The translations under genes were made by a program, and so were the position numbers. From Nitrospirota bacterium (GTDB lineage: Bacteria > Nitrospirota > Thermodesulfovibrionia > Thermodesulfovibrionales > UBA6898): 64,000 bases of DNA. The notes beneath the pieces were generated by a model that was given only the letters and a program-made list of their open reading frames with translations, ran no database searches and was not told the DNA's origin. Positions 43,773 to 52,971 of the stretch are shown one piece after another; within the stretch, counting starts at the first letter, position 1, and the number at the start of each line of letters is the position of its first letter. The stretch covers positions 39,258 through 103,257 of the forward strand of contig JACRHC010000098.1 in assembly GCA_016217675.1 (NCBI GenBank). Reading direction: 5' to 3'.

Positions 43773-44486
43773 ATGATGAAATTCAGTTGCAGCAGCTGCG
43801 GCGCGGTCTGGCAGAAAAACGGTAAAACAAACTGCTGGAGCGCCAATCCGGCCGAAAAGCCGCCCAAGCCAGGGTATTGCCCCTCGCAGGAACATATGGA
43901 CATTATTCAGGAGAGCTTCGACTGTTACAAAGGAGACAGCACGGATGCAAAGATGGCCCGGGTCGCAACTCGTGTAGAAGGTCTCTGCTACGAACATCAG
44001 CCCGGGAGCACGGCGATCCGCGCGCGCTGGACCAGGGTCGAGGATACCATCGCCTTTGCCAAACTCATGGGATACGGAAAGCTCGGCATTGCCACCTGCA
44101 TTGGTCTGCTCGATGAGACAGACCGCCTCAGCCGCATCCTGTCGGCCCAGGGGTTTACGCCGCTTTCGGTCTGCTGCAAAAGCGGGAGCATTGACAAGCT
44201 TGAACTCGGCGTTACGGAAAAGGACAAGGTGCGGCCTTCGACCTTCGAGCCTGCATGCAATCCTATTGCCCAGGCGCGGCTCCTGAACGAGGCTGGGACA
44301 GATATGAATATCATCGTCGGCCTCTGTGTCGGCCATGATATGATCTTCACCAAGCACTCCGAAGCCCCGGTCACAACCCTGGTCACCAAGGACCGGGTCA
44401 CCGGTCATAACCCTGTCGCCGTGCTGTACGGCCAGAACTTCTACTACAGGCGGCTTTTGAGCGAACAGGTGGATGTGGAGCGCTGA
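43773..44486 (+). CDS. DUF1847 metal-binding protein
   Basis: 237 residues, with AAAGGAGAAGATGAG before the two adjacent ATGs. It begins FSCSSCGAVWQKNGKTNCW and includes PGYCPSQ, LGIATCIGLL, SVCCKSG, EPACNPIAQA and GLCVGHDMIF: twelve or so cysteines, at least two CxxC-like pairs. DUF1847 is conserved in anaerobes and presumed to bind a metal cluster; enzymatic role unknown. Diverges from the MnmC-like gene. Confidence 0.85.
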   Translation: MMKFSCSSCGAVWQKNGKTNCWSANPAEKPPKPGYCPSQEHMDIIQESFDCYKGDSTDAKMARVATRVEGLCYEHQPGSTAIRARWTRVEDTIAFAKLMGYGKLGIATCIGLLDETDRLSRILSAQGFTPLSVCCKSGSIDKLELGVTEKDKVRPSTFEPACNPIAQARLLNEAGTDMNIIVGLCVGHDMIFTKHSEAPVTTLVTKDRVTGHNPVAVLYGQNFYYRRLLSEQVDVER

Positions 44487-44525
44487 TCGTAAGGCTTCAG
44501 TTAAAAGGGGATAGCCTACTATTAA

Positions 44526-44640
44526 TAAATCCCCCCTAACCTCCCCCCATCCGGGGACAGGCCTTTGCCAAAGGGAGGGATATTCCCCTCTTGCCTAAGG
44601 CACCTACTGTTGGTTGGCAAAGAGGGGCGAGGGGAGATTT
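44526..44640. repeat. imperfect inverted-repeat intergenic element
   Basis: AAATCCCCCCTAACCTCCCC near the left end is mirrored by GGGGCGAGGGGAGATTT near the right end, and the inner CCAAAGGGAGGG and GGCAAAGAGGGGCG are also related. This looks like a small mobile or palindromic element in the space 44487-44721, where no gene is evident. Confidence 0.45.
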
Positions 44641-44721
44641 AATGATAATTCCCCTGTTCATTGGAGGGGTTACGCTGATCTTGATCTTTACGGCAGGTCC
44701 GGCAGGGCATATAATAAAAGG

Positions 44722-44892
44722 ATGGAGAAGAAGCCGATCCTGCTGCTGCAGAAGAAGAACCCCTGCCCTGACTGCGATTTCTGCCAGGGCTGCAGCGAGA
44801 CCCGGTGCAGTCTCTGCAAGTCGCTAGACTGCCCTTCCTCAAAAAAAGCAAAGAAAAAAAAGGAACACGTTCCGCTTTTCAGGAAGTTCTGA
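44722..44892 (+). CDS. 56-residue cysteine-rich protein
   Basis: Starts at ATG 44722 with AAAAGG directly upstream. A region of CPDCDFCQGCSETRC, SLCKSLDCP holds eight cysteines in about 25 residues, followed by a lysine-rich tail. It resembles a small metallothionein-like or [4Fe-4S] peptide. A TATAAT just before the start (44710-44715) suggests a near-leaderless mRNA. No family recognised. Confidence 0.5.
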   Translation: MEKKPILLLQKKNPCPDCDFCQGCSETRCSLCKSLDCPSSKKAKKKKEHVPLFRKF

Positions 44893-44942
44893 GCCCTGCG
44901 TTGCAATGACAGGCCGGATGGGGATTACTGCAAAGCTGTCTT

Positions 44943-46220
44943 TCAGATGATCGCCATGACCGAATCCTTGATACTGTCAAGATTGACCAGGATCTCGTTG
45001 ATCTTATCAAAATCAAGGTTGCTGCAGTTATGCACCGTTTCCATAACATCCCTGCCGTTGGCAATAACATTAGCCACATAGACTGTTTCGATCAGCTTCT
45101 TGTTCGCAGGCGCTTCCTGAGGTGCATGGTGATACTTGATGGTATTCCTGATCACCTCCGAAAAATTCCATGCGTTGCCGAGTATAAACCCCACCTGCGG
45201 ATGGTATTCATCCAGAAGCTCCTTCTTCATGTCAGGCGTTACCCCTGGATCAGCGATCATGTTCAGCATAACGGTCTTGCCGATGTCGTGGAGCAGGCCG
45301 CAGACAAATGCCTCTTCAGGATCAAGCCTCAGGGCAATGGCGATCTTTTTGGCAACAAATGCACAGAGCAGGCTGTGCCGCAGGATCTCCTTCACTTCTT
45401 CTGCATTCCCGGGACTGATGCTGCTGAGGGTATGAACTGTCACAATGCTCAGGACCGACTTGAGGCCCATGAAGATAATGGCCTGCTGGAGCGATGTGAT
45501 CTCGCCGGACGGGCTGTAAAAGGCTGAGTTCACCACCTTGAGGATCTTTGAAGTCAGGATCTGATCTGCCATCAGAATTTTTACAATGTCGTGGACAGAG
45601 ATATTCTCCTTTGTCATGGCGCTATTGAGCTTTGCCATAATGTCAGGCACAGTCGGGATATCGACTTTGCCCTCACCTATCTGCCTGGCTATCTGCTTTA
45701 TGATATCGCCGGCCTTCGGTGCCTGCTCTGCCTTGTCCCTGAGAGCCTCGTCAAACATCCTGACCGACTGGAATATGACAAATGAAGTATTGAGCCTGAT
45801 CGGACCGTCAAGAATAAGAGGCGGTATCGTGTCTGAAAATTCAAACGACCCGCCTTCCCAGGTCAGGACGTCTGAAAATGCCGTTTCAGCAAGGCCCTGG
45901 AGGACCTGCTCAAGGGCCTGTTTATCAATGATCCCATGCTCGATCAGATAACCGGTGAACGGACAGCCAAGATGTTTGCTCTCACGGAGACCCTGCTCGA
46001 TCTGTCCGGGAGAAAGACGGCCGGTCCTCATAAAAAATTCCCCGAGGCGCTCCCCTTCTTTTTGGGACGAAATAAAGATCATTTTACCGTCCTGAAGATA
46101 GAAGGCCTTGCTTGTCCCCTGGAATGAAACAGAGAGTGTGCCTGATTTTCTGCTTGTCTCTGCCCACTGAAGCAGATCAGGCAGGGGCATAAGGCTTATA
46201 TCGCCGCTTATTTTGTTCAT
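44943..46220 (-). CDS. DUF4388-HDOD regulatory protein
   Basis: 425 residues from ATG 46218-46220. The N-terminal part (MNKISGDISLMPLPDLLQWAE) is a DUF4388/PATAN domain; the C-terminal HDOD domain starts near VDIPTVPDIMAKLNSAM and includes the HD-like motif GLLHDIGKTVMLN. HDOD proteins act in signalling, often c-di-GMP or stress linked. The start at 46328 seen in longer frames lacks a ribosome-binding site. Located before, and divergent from, the first formate dehydrogenase operon. Confidence 0.83.
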   Translation of the reverse strand: MNKISGDISLMPLPDLLQWAETSRKSGTLSVSFQGTSKAFYLQDGKMIFISSQKEGERLGEFFMRTGRLSPGQIEQGLRESKHLGCPFTGYLIEHGIIDKQALEQVLQGLAETAFSDVLTWEGGSFEFSDTIPPLILDGPIRLNTSFVIFQSVRMFDEALRDKAEQAPKAGDIIKQIARQIGEGKVDIPTVPDIMAKLNSAMTKENISVHDIVKILMADQILTSKILKVVNSAFYSPSGEITSLQQAIIFMGLKSVLSIVTVHTLSSISPGNAEEVKEILRHSLLCAFVAKKIAIALRLDPEEAFVCGLLHDIGKTVMLNMIADPGVTPDMKKELLDEYHPQVGFILGNAWNFSEVIRNTIKYHHAPQEAPANKKLIETVYVANVIANGRDVMETVHNCSNLDFDKINEILVNLDSIKDSVMAII

Positions 46221-46321
46221 GTCAGGATACCAGTATAAAATATTGCAGGAGTATTTTGAAATAACCGGCATTGCAGGGCATAGCCTGCAGCTCCTATAAT
46301 TGTATTGTAATTTTAAATACC

Positions 46322-46349
46322 TTGCCACAGGCCGCAGAAGGTATAATAT
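46322..46349 (+). promoter_or_regulatory. possible promoter of fdh operon 1
   Basis: TTGCCA (46322-46327), 16-nt spacer, TAATAT (46344-46349), 57 nt before the NuoE-like start. A TATAAT overlaps the same -10 two bases earlier. Confidence 0.4.
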
Positions 46350-46405
46350 AGAACTTATTTTCAGACCTCATTTCTGCCACGGGAGGCGGGAATTCCGATA
46401 CGATC

Positions 46406-46897
46406 ATGATTATGGAACAAAAACTCAAAGCAATTCTCGATACCCACACCAAGACAAGGGGAACTCTGATTACGCTGCTTCAGCAAACTGAGGCGGTTTT
46501 CGGGTATCTTCCTGAGGAAGCAGTTGGCTGGTTTTCGAAAAAGCTCGAAATCCCGGAAAGCAAATTCTTTGGCATCGCCACATTCTATTCCCAGTTCCAT
46601 CTGAGACCAACAGGCAAGAACACCATAACCGTATGCTGCGGTGCTGCCTGCCACATAAAAGGTGCCGATAAGATCCTCCATGAACTCAGGTCAGCCCTCA
46701 GCCTCGGCAAAGGCGATGACACTACACAGGATCTCTCCTTTACCGTCCAGAATGCCACCTGCATCGGAGCCTGCAGCATTGCCCCTGTTGCAATCCTGAA
46801 TAATCAGGTCTATGGCAACATGGACGCTGAGCAGGTGGTAAAACTGGTGAAGGGCTTCGAAAAAGAAGGGGAGTACACAGGCTTTGAATATGATTGA
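46406..46897 (+). CDS. NuoE-like 2Fe-2S subunit, formate dehydrogenase operon 1
   Basis: 163 residues. Helical head (LITLLQQTEAVFGYLPEEAV), then the thioredoxin-like 2Fe-2S domain with VCCGAACHIKGAD and the second pair CIGACSIAPV. This corresponds to NuoE/HydC subunits that couple NADH oxidation to FMN in NuoF. It overlaps the NuoF-like start. Lacks a strong ribosome-binding site. A paralogue with 50% or more identity is at 52498. Confidence 0.9.
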   Translation: MIMEQKLKAILDTHTKTRGTLITLLQQTEAVFGYLPEEAVGWFSKKLEIPESKFFGIATFYSQFHLRPTGKNTITVCCGAACHIKGADKILHELRSALSLGKGDDTTQDLSFTVQNATCIGACSIAPVAILNNQVYGNMDAEQVVKLVKGFEKEGEYTGFEYD

Positions 46898-48656
46898 GCA
46901 ACAGACCGTTACCATAAAGGTCTGCCTCGGCACTGCAGGGAGGGCATCGGGAGGGGCAGATGTCCTGAGCATTTTCCAGAAGCTTATTCAGCTCAACGGC
47001 ATAGAAGCGCAGATCGACAAAAAGTGCAGCTATACGAAGGTCGGCTGCAGAGGGTTCTGTTCCAAGGACGTGCTGGTGGACGTGATCATCAACGATCAGA
47101 AGGTCACCTATCAGTCGGTCAAGCCGACCATGGTCGAGAAGATCGTCACGGAACATATCCTTAAGGGTGAACCCGTTGCCGACTGGCTCACCAAAGAGGA
47201 TTATGAATCCTTTCAGACCAAGCAGCACAAGATCGTGCTCGGTCCCTGCGGCGAGATAGACCCGGAGAGCATTGATGACTACCTCGGCATGAAGGGGTAC
47301 CGGGCGGCGGAAAAGGCCATCTCAAAGATGAGGCGTGATGAGGTAATTAAAAAGGTCATTCAGTCAGGGCTCCGGGGCCGGGGCGGAAGCGGCTTCTCAA
47401 CAGGCACGAAATGGGAAATCTGCAAGAGCCAGGCGGATAGCACGAAATATATTATCTGCAATGTGGGCGAAGTGAACAGGCCTCTGGCTGAAGGAAATCC
47501 GCACGCTATTATTGAAGGGCTGCTGATCGGCGGGTACGCGATCGGATCGGAAAAGGGATTCATCTATATACGGGAGCGGTATCATCTGTCTGTTGAACGG
47601 CTCAGGCTGGCTATTACCCAGGCAAAAGACAAAGGGTTCATAGGCAGGAATATCTTCGGCACGGATTTCTGTTTTGATATTGAGTTCAGCTTCGGCACCG
47701 AGGCATTCATCTGCGGCGAAGAAACCGCTCTGATGGAATCGATCGAGGGCAAGCGGGCCATGCCGCGGGTCAGACCGCCCTTCCCTGTGCAGAAGGGCCT
47801 CTGGGGAAAACCGACCGTGATCAATAATGCCGAGACCTTTTCGAATATCCCGCTTATCATCGGCAAAGGTGCGCGCTGGTTTTCGTCCATCGGGACAAAA
47901 GAGAGCACCGGCACCAAGGTCTTCACCCTGTCAGGCAAGGTAAAGAATGTCGGACTGGTCGAGATCCCTATGGGCATGCCGTTCCGGGACATCGTGTATG
48001 GCATCGGCGGCGGCATGGAAAGCGGCGTGGCCTTAAAGGCAGTACAGGTCGGCGGACCTTCAGGCGGCCTTATCCCGGCATCCATGCTCGATATGGGGCT
48101 TGATTACGAAAATCTCTCGAAGCTCGGCAGCATCGTCGGCTCGGGCGGCATGGTCGTATTCAACGAAGACGACTGCATCGTCTCCATCACAAAGTTCTTT
48201 ATGGAGTTTCTGCAGAGAGAATCCTGCGGCAAGTGTCCGCCCTGCAGGATCGGCACGAAAAGGATGCTCGAACTGCTGACAAAGATCACCGAAGGCAGGG
48301 CTGAGTATAACGACCTCGCCACCCTTGAACGGTTAAGCGGTCTGATGAAGACCTCGTCTCTCTGCGGCCTCGGCAGGACCGCTTCGAACCCGTTCATCAC
48401 CGGGCTGAACCATTTCCGCGACGAGTATCTCGCGCATGTCAGGGAGAAGAAATGTCCTGCAGGAGTCTGTACTGCGCTGATAACCTTTTCGATCGTTGAA
48501 GACCGGTGCAAGGGCTGCACCCTCTGCAAAAAGGTCTGCCCTGCAGGGGCTGTCTCAGGCGAGGTGAAAAAACCTCACCGCATCGACGCTGCTGCCTGCA
48601 TAAAGTGCGGGGCCTGCTTCAAGGCCTGCAAGTTCAAGGCGATCAAAAAACAATGA
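46884..48656 (+). CDS. NuoF-like subunit with degenerate NADH/FMN loop, operon 1
   Basis: 590 residues. N-terminal 2Fe-2S thioredoxin fold (VCLGTAGRASGG... CSYTKVGCRGFC), FMN glycine loop GRGGSGFSTGTKW, ESCGKCPPCRIGT (4Fe-4S) and two C-terminal ferredoxin motifs (CKGCTLCKKVCPAGAV; CIKCGACFKACKF). After YIICN the paralogue has ADEGDPGAFMDRAVIEGNPH; here it reads VGEVNRPLAEGNPH, six residues shorter and lacking the acidic residues and DPG segment that hold FMN/NADH. Pyridine nucleotide binding may therefore be lost. Confidence 0.9.
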   Translation: MNMIEQQTVTIKVCLGTAGRASGGADVLSIFQKLIQLNGIEAQIDKKCSYTKVGCRGFCSKDVLVDVIINDQKVTYQSVKPTMVEKIVTEHILKGEPVADWLTKEDYESFQTKQHKIVLGPCGEIDPESIDDYLGMKGYRAAEKAISKMRRDEVIKKVIQSGLRGRGGSGFSTGTKWEICKSQADSTKYIICNVGEVNRPLAEGNPHAIIEGLLIGGYAIGSEKGFIYIRERYHLSVERLRLAITQAKDKGFIGRNIFGTDFCFDIEFSFGTEAFICGEETALMESIEGKRAMPRVRPPFPVQKGLWGKPTVINNAETFSNIPLIIGKGARWFSSIGTKESTGTKVFTLSGKVKNVGLVEIPMGMPFRDIVYGIGGGMESGVALKAVQVGGPSGGLIPASMLDMGLDYENLSKLGSIVGSGGMVVFNEDDCIVSITKFFMEFLQRESCGKCPPCRIGTKRMLELLTKITEGRAEYNDLATLERLSGLMKTSSLCGLGRTASNPFITGLNHFRDEYLAHVREKKCPAGVCTALITFSIVEDRCKGCTLCKKVCPAGAVSGEVKKPHRIDAAACIKCGACFKACKFKAIKKQ

Positions 48657-51358
48657 GCAATGATAGAGAAAAACAGAAGACCGTCAGGCTCAGGATCAAC
48701 AGCCAGGTCATTGACGTTCCCGAAGGCAGGACCATCCTTGAAGCAGCAAAGGAGATAGGCATCTATATACCGGCGCTCTGCAATCACCCGATGATCAGCC
48801 AGTCAGGCGCTTGCAGGGTCTGCATCGTTGAAGTGAACGGGACTCCGGTAACCTCCTGCACCACCCTGGTCGAAAAAGATATGGAGGTCATCACAAACTC
48901 TCCGTACATTGAAGACCTCAGGAGGGACACCATTGACCTGATCCTGAGCGATCATCCCTACGACTGTATGGTCTGCCAGAAAACCGGCGAGTGCGAACTG
49001 CAGGAACTCGCCTATTCATACAATATCAGGAAGCCCCTCTTCAGCGGCGAGCGGAGAATTTACGACAAGAAGGATGGCAACCGTTTCATTGAGCGCGACA
49101 TGGAAAAGTGCATCCTCTGCGGACGGTGTGTAAAGATCTGCGACGAAGTCCAGGGCGTGGGAGCGATCGATTTCGCATACAAGGGGTTCGGCACCAAGGT
49201 ATGCCCTCCGTTTGAGCGGGACCTCGACTGCGAGTTCTGCGGCCAATGCGTCATGGCATGCCCGACCGGCGCCCTGGTGGGCAGGGACTGGATCGGCAAG
49301 GGAAGATACTGGAAGATACGGGAGGTCGACACAACCTGTTCATACTGCGGTGTCGGCTGCAGCATTACACTCCATGTAAAGAACAACGAGATCATCAGGG
49401 TCTCTTCACGGCCGGACAGTGTTGTGAACAAGGGGCTGCTCTGCGTAAAAGGCAGATTCGGGTACGGTTTTATATCAAGCCCTGACAGACTTAAGCAGCC
49501 TCTCATCAGAAAAGACGGCAGGCTCAAGGCTGCATCGTGGGAAGAGGCCCTGGATTTTGCAGCAGATAAATTAAAAAAGATAAAAGAAGCGCATGGTCCT
49601 GATGCCATTACCGGGCTTTCTTCTGCGCGCTGCACGACTGAAGAGAATTACCTTTTTCAGAAGTTCATGCGCGCGGCAGTCGGCACGAACAATGTCGACC
49701 ACTGCGCCCGGCTTTGACATGCCGCCACAGTGGCCAGTCTGGCCACCATCTTCGGTTCAGGCGCAATGACCAATTCGATCCGCGAGATCGAAGGCAACGA
49801 AGTGATCTTCATCATCGGGTCAAACACCAAGGAGGCCCATCCGGTCATAGCAAACGCCATGATCAGGGCGCACCGGAAGGGTGCAAAGATCATTGTCGCC
49901 GACCCGCGGAAGCTGGCCATGTGCCGTTTTGCCGAGACATGGCTCAGGCAGAGACCGGGAACAGACATCGCGCTCCTCAACAGCATCAGCCATGTTATCT
50001 TGAAAGAAGGGCTTCACAATGCTGAATTCATCGAAGCCCAGACCCGCCAATTTGACGACTGGAAGAAGAGTGTGGAAGAGTTCACGCCTGAGGCCGGAGA
50101 AAAACTGACCGGCGTGCCAAAGGAAAAGATCATACAGGCAGCAAGGCTCTATGGCGGATCGAGGAAGGCAGCCATCTATTACGGGATGGGCATTACCCAG
50201 CATGTCAACGGAACAGCCAATGTGAACGCGATCGCTAACCTTGCACTCCTGACCGGGAATATCGGCAGGGAGTTTACGGGTATCAATGCGCTGCGCGGCC
50301 AGAACAACGTGCAGGGCGCATGCGATGCGGGCTGCCTGCCCAATGTATTCCCCGGTTACCAGCGGGTCGATATTCCCGAGATACAGGAGAAGTTCGAGGC
50401 AGCATGGGGGAGGTCGCTTTCTGCCCGGCCGGGCATTGCCGCATCCGAGATAGCGCAGAAGGCCCTGGACGGCAGCGTCAGAGCGGCCTATGTAATGGGT
50501 GAAAATCCTGTGCTGGGCGATGCCAATGTCAGCCATACAAAGAAAGGGTTTGAGGCACTCGAACTGCTCATTGTTCAGGACATCTTTCTGACAGAGACAG
50601 GCAAATTCGCAGACGTGGTCTTCCCCTCTTCCTGTTTTGCCGAAAAGAACGGCACCTTCATCAACACCGAGCGAAGGGTCCAGCGGGTAAGAAAGGCCCT
50701 CGCAGCGCCGGGCATGGCAAGAGAAGACTCCTGGGTGATAACGGAACTTTCCCGGAGAATGGGATATGAGATGAGCTGCAGTTCTCCGGAAGGCATATTT
50801 GAAGAACTCGGCAGCCTCTGGTCCGCTCTTGAGGGGATAAGCTATACGAGGATCGAATCCCGGGGCGTACAATGGCCCTGCCCTACCAAGAACCATCCGG
50901 GCACCGAACATCTCTACAAGGGCGGATTTCCGCGTGGAAGGGCAGCGTTCACACCTGCACCCTTTGAGCGGTCTGCCGGGAGCACTGACGCGGCGTATCC
51001 CTTCATTCTCAACTCAGGCAGAAACCTTTTCCAGTATCACTTCGGGTCCATGACGCGCAGGGTGCCTCTGCTTGAGAGCCATGCAGGAGAGGCGTATATC
51101 GAGATGCATCCGGATGACATTGCGCGGGCCGGCATGCAGGACTGTGACCGCGCAAAGGTCTCCTCAGCACAAGGCAGTGTCGTGCTCAGGGTCAGGAGCA
51201 CGGACCGGGTCAGTCCCGGAACCGTATTCATACCAATGCATTATGCTGAGGCAGCAGTTAACATGCTGACGAGCGATACCAGTATCGACTCGTTTTCAAA
51301 AACGCCGGGATTTAAGATCACCGCTGTCAGGGTACAACCTGTCAGGGAAGGAGAATAA
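48653..51358 (+). CDS. fdhA: formate dehydrogenase catalytic subunit 1 (selenoprotein, Sec355)
   Basis: 901 residues if TGA 49715-49717 is Sec. Start ATG 48653 overlaps the NuoF stop. N-terminal 2Fe-2S domain, His-ligated cluster segment, ferredoxin clusters CILCGRCVKICDEVQG and CEFCGQCVMACPTGAL, then the FdhF-like CSYCGVGCSITLHVK and VDHCARL-U-HAATVASLATIFGSG, where Sec binds Mo or W. Mopterin-binding C-terminal half ends with a RRVPLLESHAGEAYIEM region. With NuoE and NuoF it forms a soluble NAD- or ferredoxin-linked formate dehydrogenase/CO2 reductase. Sequence at UGA+13 is a SECIS hairpin. Confidence 0.95.
49730..49746 (+). promoter_or_regulatory. SECIS-like hairpin of fdhA 1
   Basis: GTGGCCA and TGGCCAC (7 bp) with a GTC loop, starting 13 nt after the UGA. 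The loop neighbourhood AGTCT resembles the GGTCT loop of the E. coli fdhF SECIS. Confidence 0.8.
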
Positions 51359-51359
51359 G

Positions 51360-51815
51360 ATGCTGTCAGATCAGGACTTAACGTCACAGGTATTGCTTGA
51401 GGGCCTTGATAATGCAGAGCTTGAGAGACTGGTCCCGGTCGTATCGGAAATCCGCCTGCTGAAGGATGAGCATGTCTTTCGAGAAAAGCAGGCCTGCAGG
51501 GGTATCCATATGATCAGGAGCGGCCGAATAGAGATATCCAAGACAACAACCGACGGATGGAAACAGCCGCTCGTGATCGCAGGTCCCGGGAACTTCATCG
51601 GGGAGATAGCCACCCTTGAAAGATCGGATCATGCGACCGACGCACGGGCCGTCGAGAATGCAGAACTCATCCTGTTTTCCAAAGAAGCATTTGAAGAGCT
51701 GCAACAAAGGGAACCTCAGATCATGCTTAAGATCATAAAGAACATTGCCATCGTCTCTGCGCTCAATGTGCGGCGCATGAATGAGAAGTTCCTGAAGGCG
51801 CTGGTAAATTATTAG
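51360..51815 (+). CDS. cyclic-nucleotide-binding domain protein without HTH
   Basis: 151 residues. A CRP-like jelly roll with LKDEHVFREKQACRGIHMIRSG, GPGNFIGEIATLE and RSDHATDARAVENAELI, then a helical tail (LKIIKNIAIVSALNVRRMNEKFL) that replaces the DNA-binding domain. It begins one base past the fdhA 1 stop, so it is part of that operon. Its job is probably signal binding and protein interaction rather than transcription control. Confidence 0.82.
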   Translation: MLSDQDLTSQVLLEGLDNAELERLVPVVSEIRLLKDEHVFREKQACRGIHMIRSGRIEISKTTTDGWKQPLVIAGPGNFIGEIATLERSDHATDARAVENAELILFSKEAFEELQQREPQIMLKIIKNIAIVSALNVRRMNEKFLKALVNY

Positions 51816-51882
51816 GAAGAAGATCGGCGCAGTCACTGCGGCTGTCCGGAGCGATATCATCAAAAACAAAGGAGGATAAGAA

Positions 51883-52314
51883 ATGAAAGTCAAGGAACTG
51901 TTAGAAACAAAAGGGAAAGAGGTTTTTTCGATGGACTCCTCAGCCACCGTGGAGGATGCGATCCGCTTCATGGCCGGCAAGAAGATCAGCGCTGTCATCA
52001 TTACAGAGAAGGACGGCACTGCAGGGATCTTCACGGAACGCGATGTCGTTCGCTGTTACATTGCCAAGGGCGGCAGGAAATTCCACGACATCCCGGTCAG
52101 CGAGTCCATGACAAGAAACCTTATGGTTGCAGAACTGGGCGACGACCTCAACAGCGTCATGTCCGTCCTGGTCGAAAAGAATATCCGCCATCTGCCTGTT
52201 GTTGACAAGGGAAAGATCATCGGCATGCTCTCGATCAGGGATATTGTCCTGTCCCAGGTCCACAAAATGACCACAGAGATCCATTACCTCAAGGATTATA
52301 TAGCAGGATATTGA
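51883..52314 (+). CDS. tandem CBS-domain protein (IMPDH-type)
   Basis: 143 residues with AAAGGAGG before ATG 51883. CBS1: VFSMDSSATVEDAIRFMAGKKI... GIFTERDVVRCYI; CBS2: MVAELGDDLNSVMSVLVEKNIRHLPVVDKG with SIRDIVLSQVH. Adenylate sensing is the usual role. Its place in the first fdh operon suggests a regulatory link to formate metabolism. Confidence 0.85.
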   Translation: MKVKELLETKGKEVFSMDSSATVEDAIRFMAGKKISAVIITEKDGTAGIFTERDVVRCYIAKGGRKFHDIPVSESMTRNLMVAELGDDLNSVMSVLVEKNIRHLPVVDKGKIIGMLSIRDIVLSQVHKMTTEIHYLKDYIAGY

Positions 52315-52331
52315 GCGGCCCTCACTTCTTC

Positions 52332-52367
52332 ATAAGCAGGACCGGAGCATATCCCGGCCCTGCTTAT
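52332..52367 (+). terminator. hairpin after CBS gene
   Basis: ATAAGCAGG-A-CCGG and CCGG-C-CCTGCTTAT pair with one mismatch around AGCATATC. No U-tract, but length and position (15 nt past the stop) favour an end-of-operon hairpin. Confidence 0.5.
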
Positions 52368-52461
52368 AAAGCTCTGTTTCAAAAAATATCTGCCTGCCTC
52401 CCATTATCTTTTCCTCATCTTCCGGCTGAACGTGATTTTCAGATAGAAAAAGAACGTTAAT

Positions 52462-52480
52462 TTATGATAACTTATCATAA
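52462..52480. promoter_or_regulatory. 19-bp palindromic operator candidate before fdh operon 2
   Basis: TTATGATAA and TTATCATAA flank one C, perfect 9-bp arms, 18 nt before the NuoE-like start. A second small palindrome, ATAAGCTTAT (52477-52486), overlaps. Such symmetry is typical of a dimeric regulator site. No clear -35/-10 could be assigned. Confidence 0.6.
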
Positions 52481-52497
52481 GCTTATAAAATAACCTT

Positions 52498-52971
52498 ATG
52501 ATTGAAACATTCGAAGCCATAGCCAGGAACTACCGGCAGAACGAGGGAAATGTCATCTCTCTTCTGCAGGATACGCAGGAAGCCTTCGGGTACATACCGA
52601 GGGAGGCGATAGACTACTATTCTCAAACGCTCGGCATTGCCTCGAGCCGTTTCTTCGGGGTTGTAACCTTCTATGCCCAGTTCCGCATGAAACCGACCGG
52701 CAGGCACAAGATAACTGCCTGCTGCGGAACCGCATGCCATGTCCGCGGCGCAGACCGCATCCTCAACAGTCTCCGGCTTGAGTTGAAACTCAAGCCGGAC
52801 GAAGACACCACAAAAGACGGCGAGTTCACCCTTGAACAGGTGAACTGCGTCGGAGCCTGCAGCATAGCACCGGTCGTTATCGTAGACAAAAAGGTCTACA
52901 GCAAGACAACCGCCGACAATATCCTGAAGCAGCTCCGTGCCCTGAAAGGCCCATCCCATGACGAAAAATAA
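52498..52971 (+). CDS. NuoE-like 2Fe-2S subunit, formate dehydrogenase operon 2
   Basis: 157 residues. Starts at ATG 52498 (no strong ribosome-binding site). Motifs CCGTACHVRGAD and CVGACSIAPV are the 2Fe-2S ligands, as in the operon 1 copy. It overlaps the NuoF start. It should form an NADH-dehydrogenase-like module with the next gene. Confidence 0.9.
   Translation: MIETFEAIARNYRQNEGNVISLLQDTQEAFGYIPREAIDYYSQTLGIASSRFFGVVTFYAQFRMKPTGRHKITACCGTACHVRGADRILNSLRLELKLKPDEDTTKDGEFTLEQVNCVGACSIAPVVIVDKKVYSKTTADNILKQLRALKGPSHDEK

Noticed and set aside
49820..50911. Long reading frame opposite fdhA 1
   Set aside because: Shadow of a strong, conserved coding region; no homology cues of its own.
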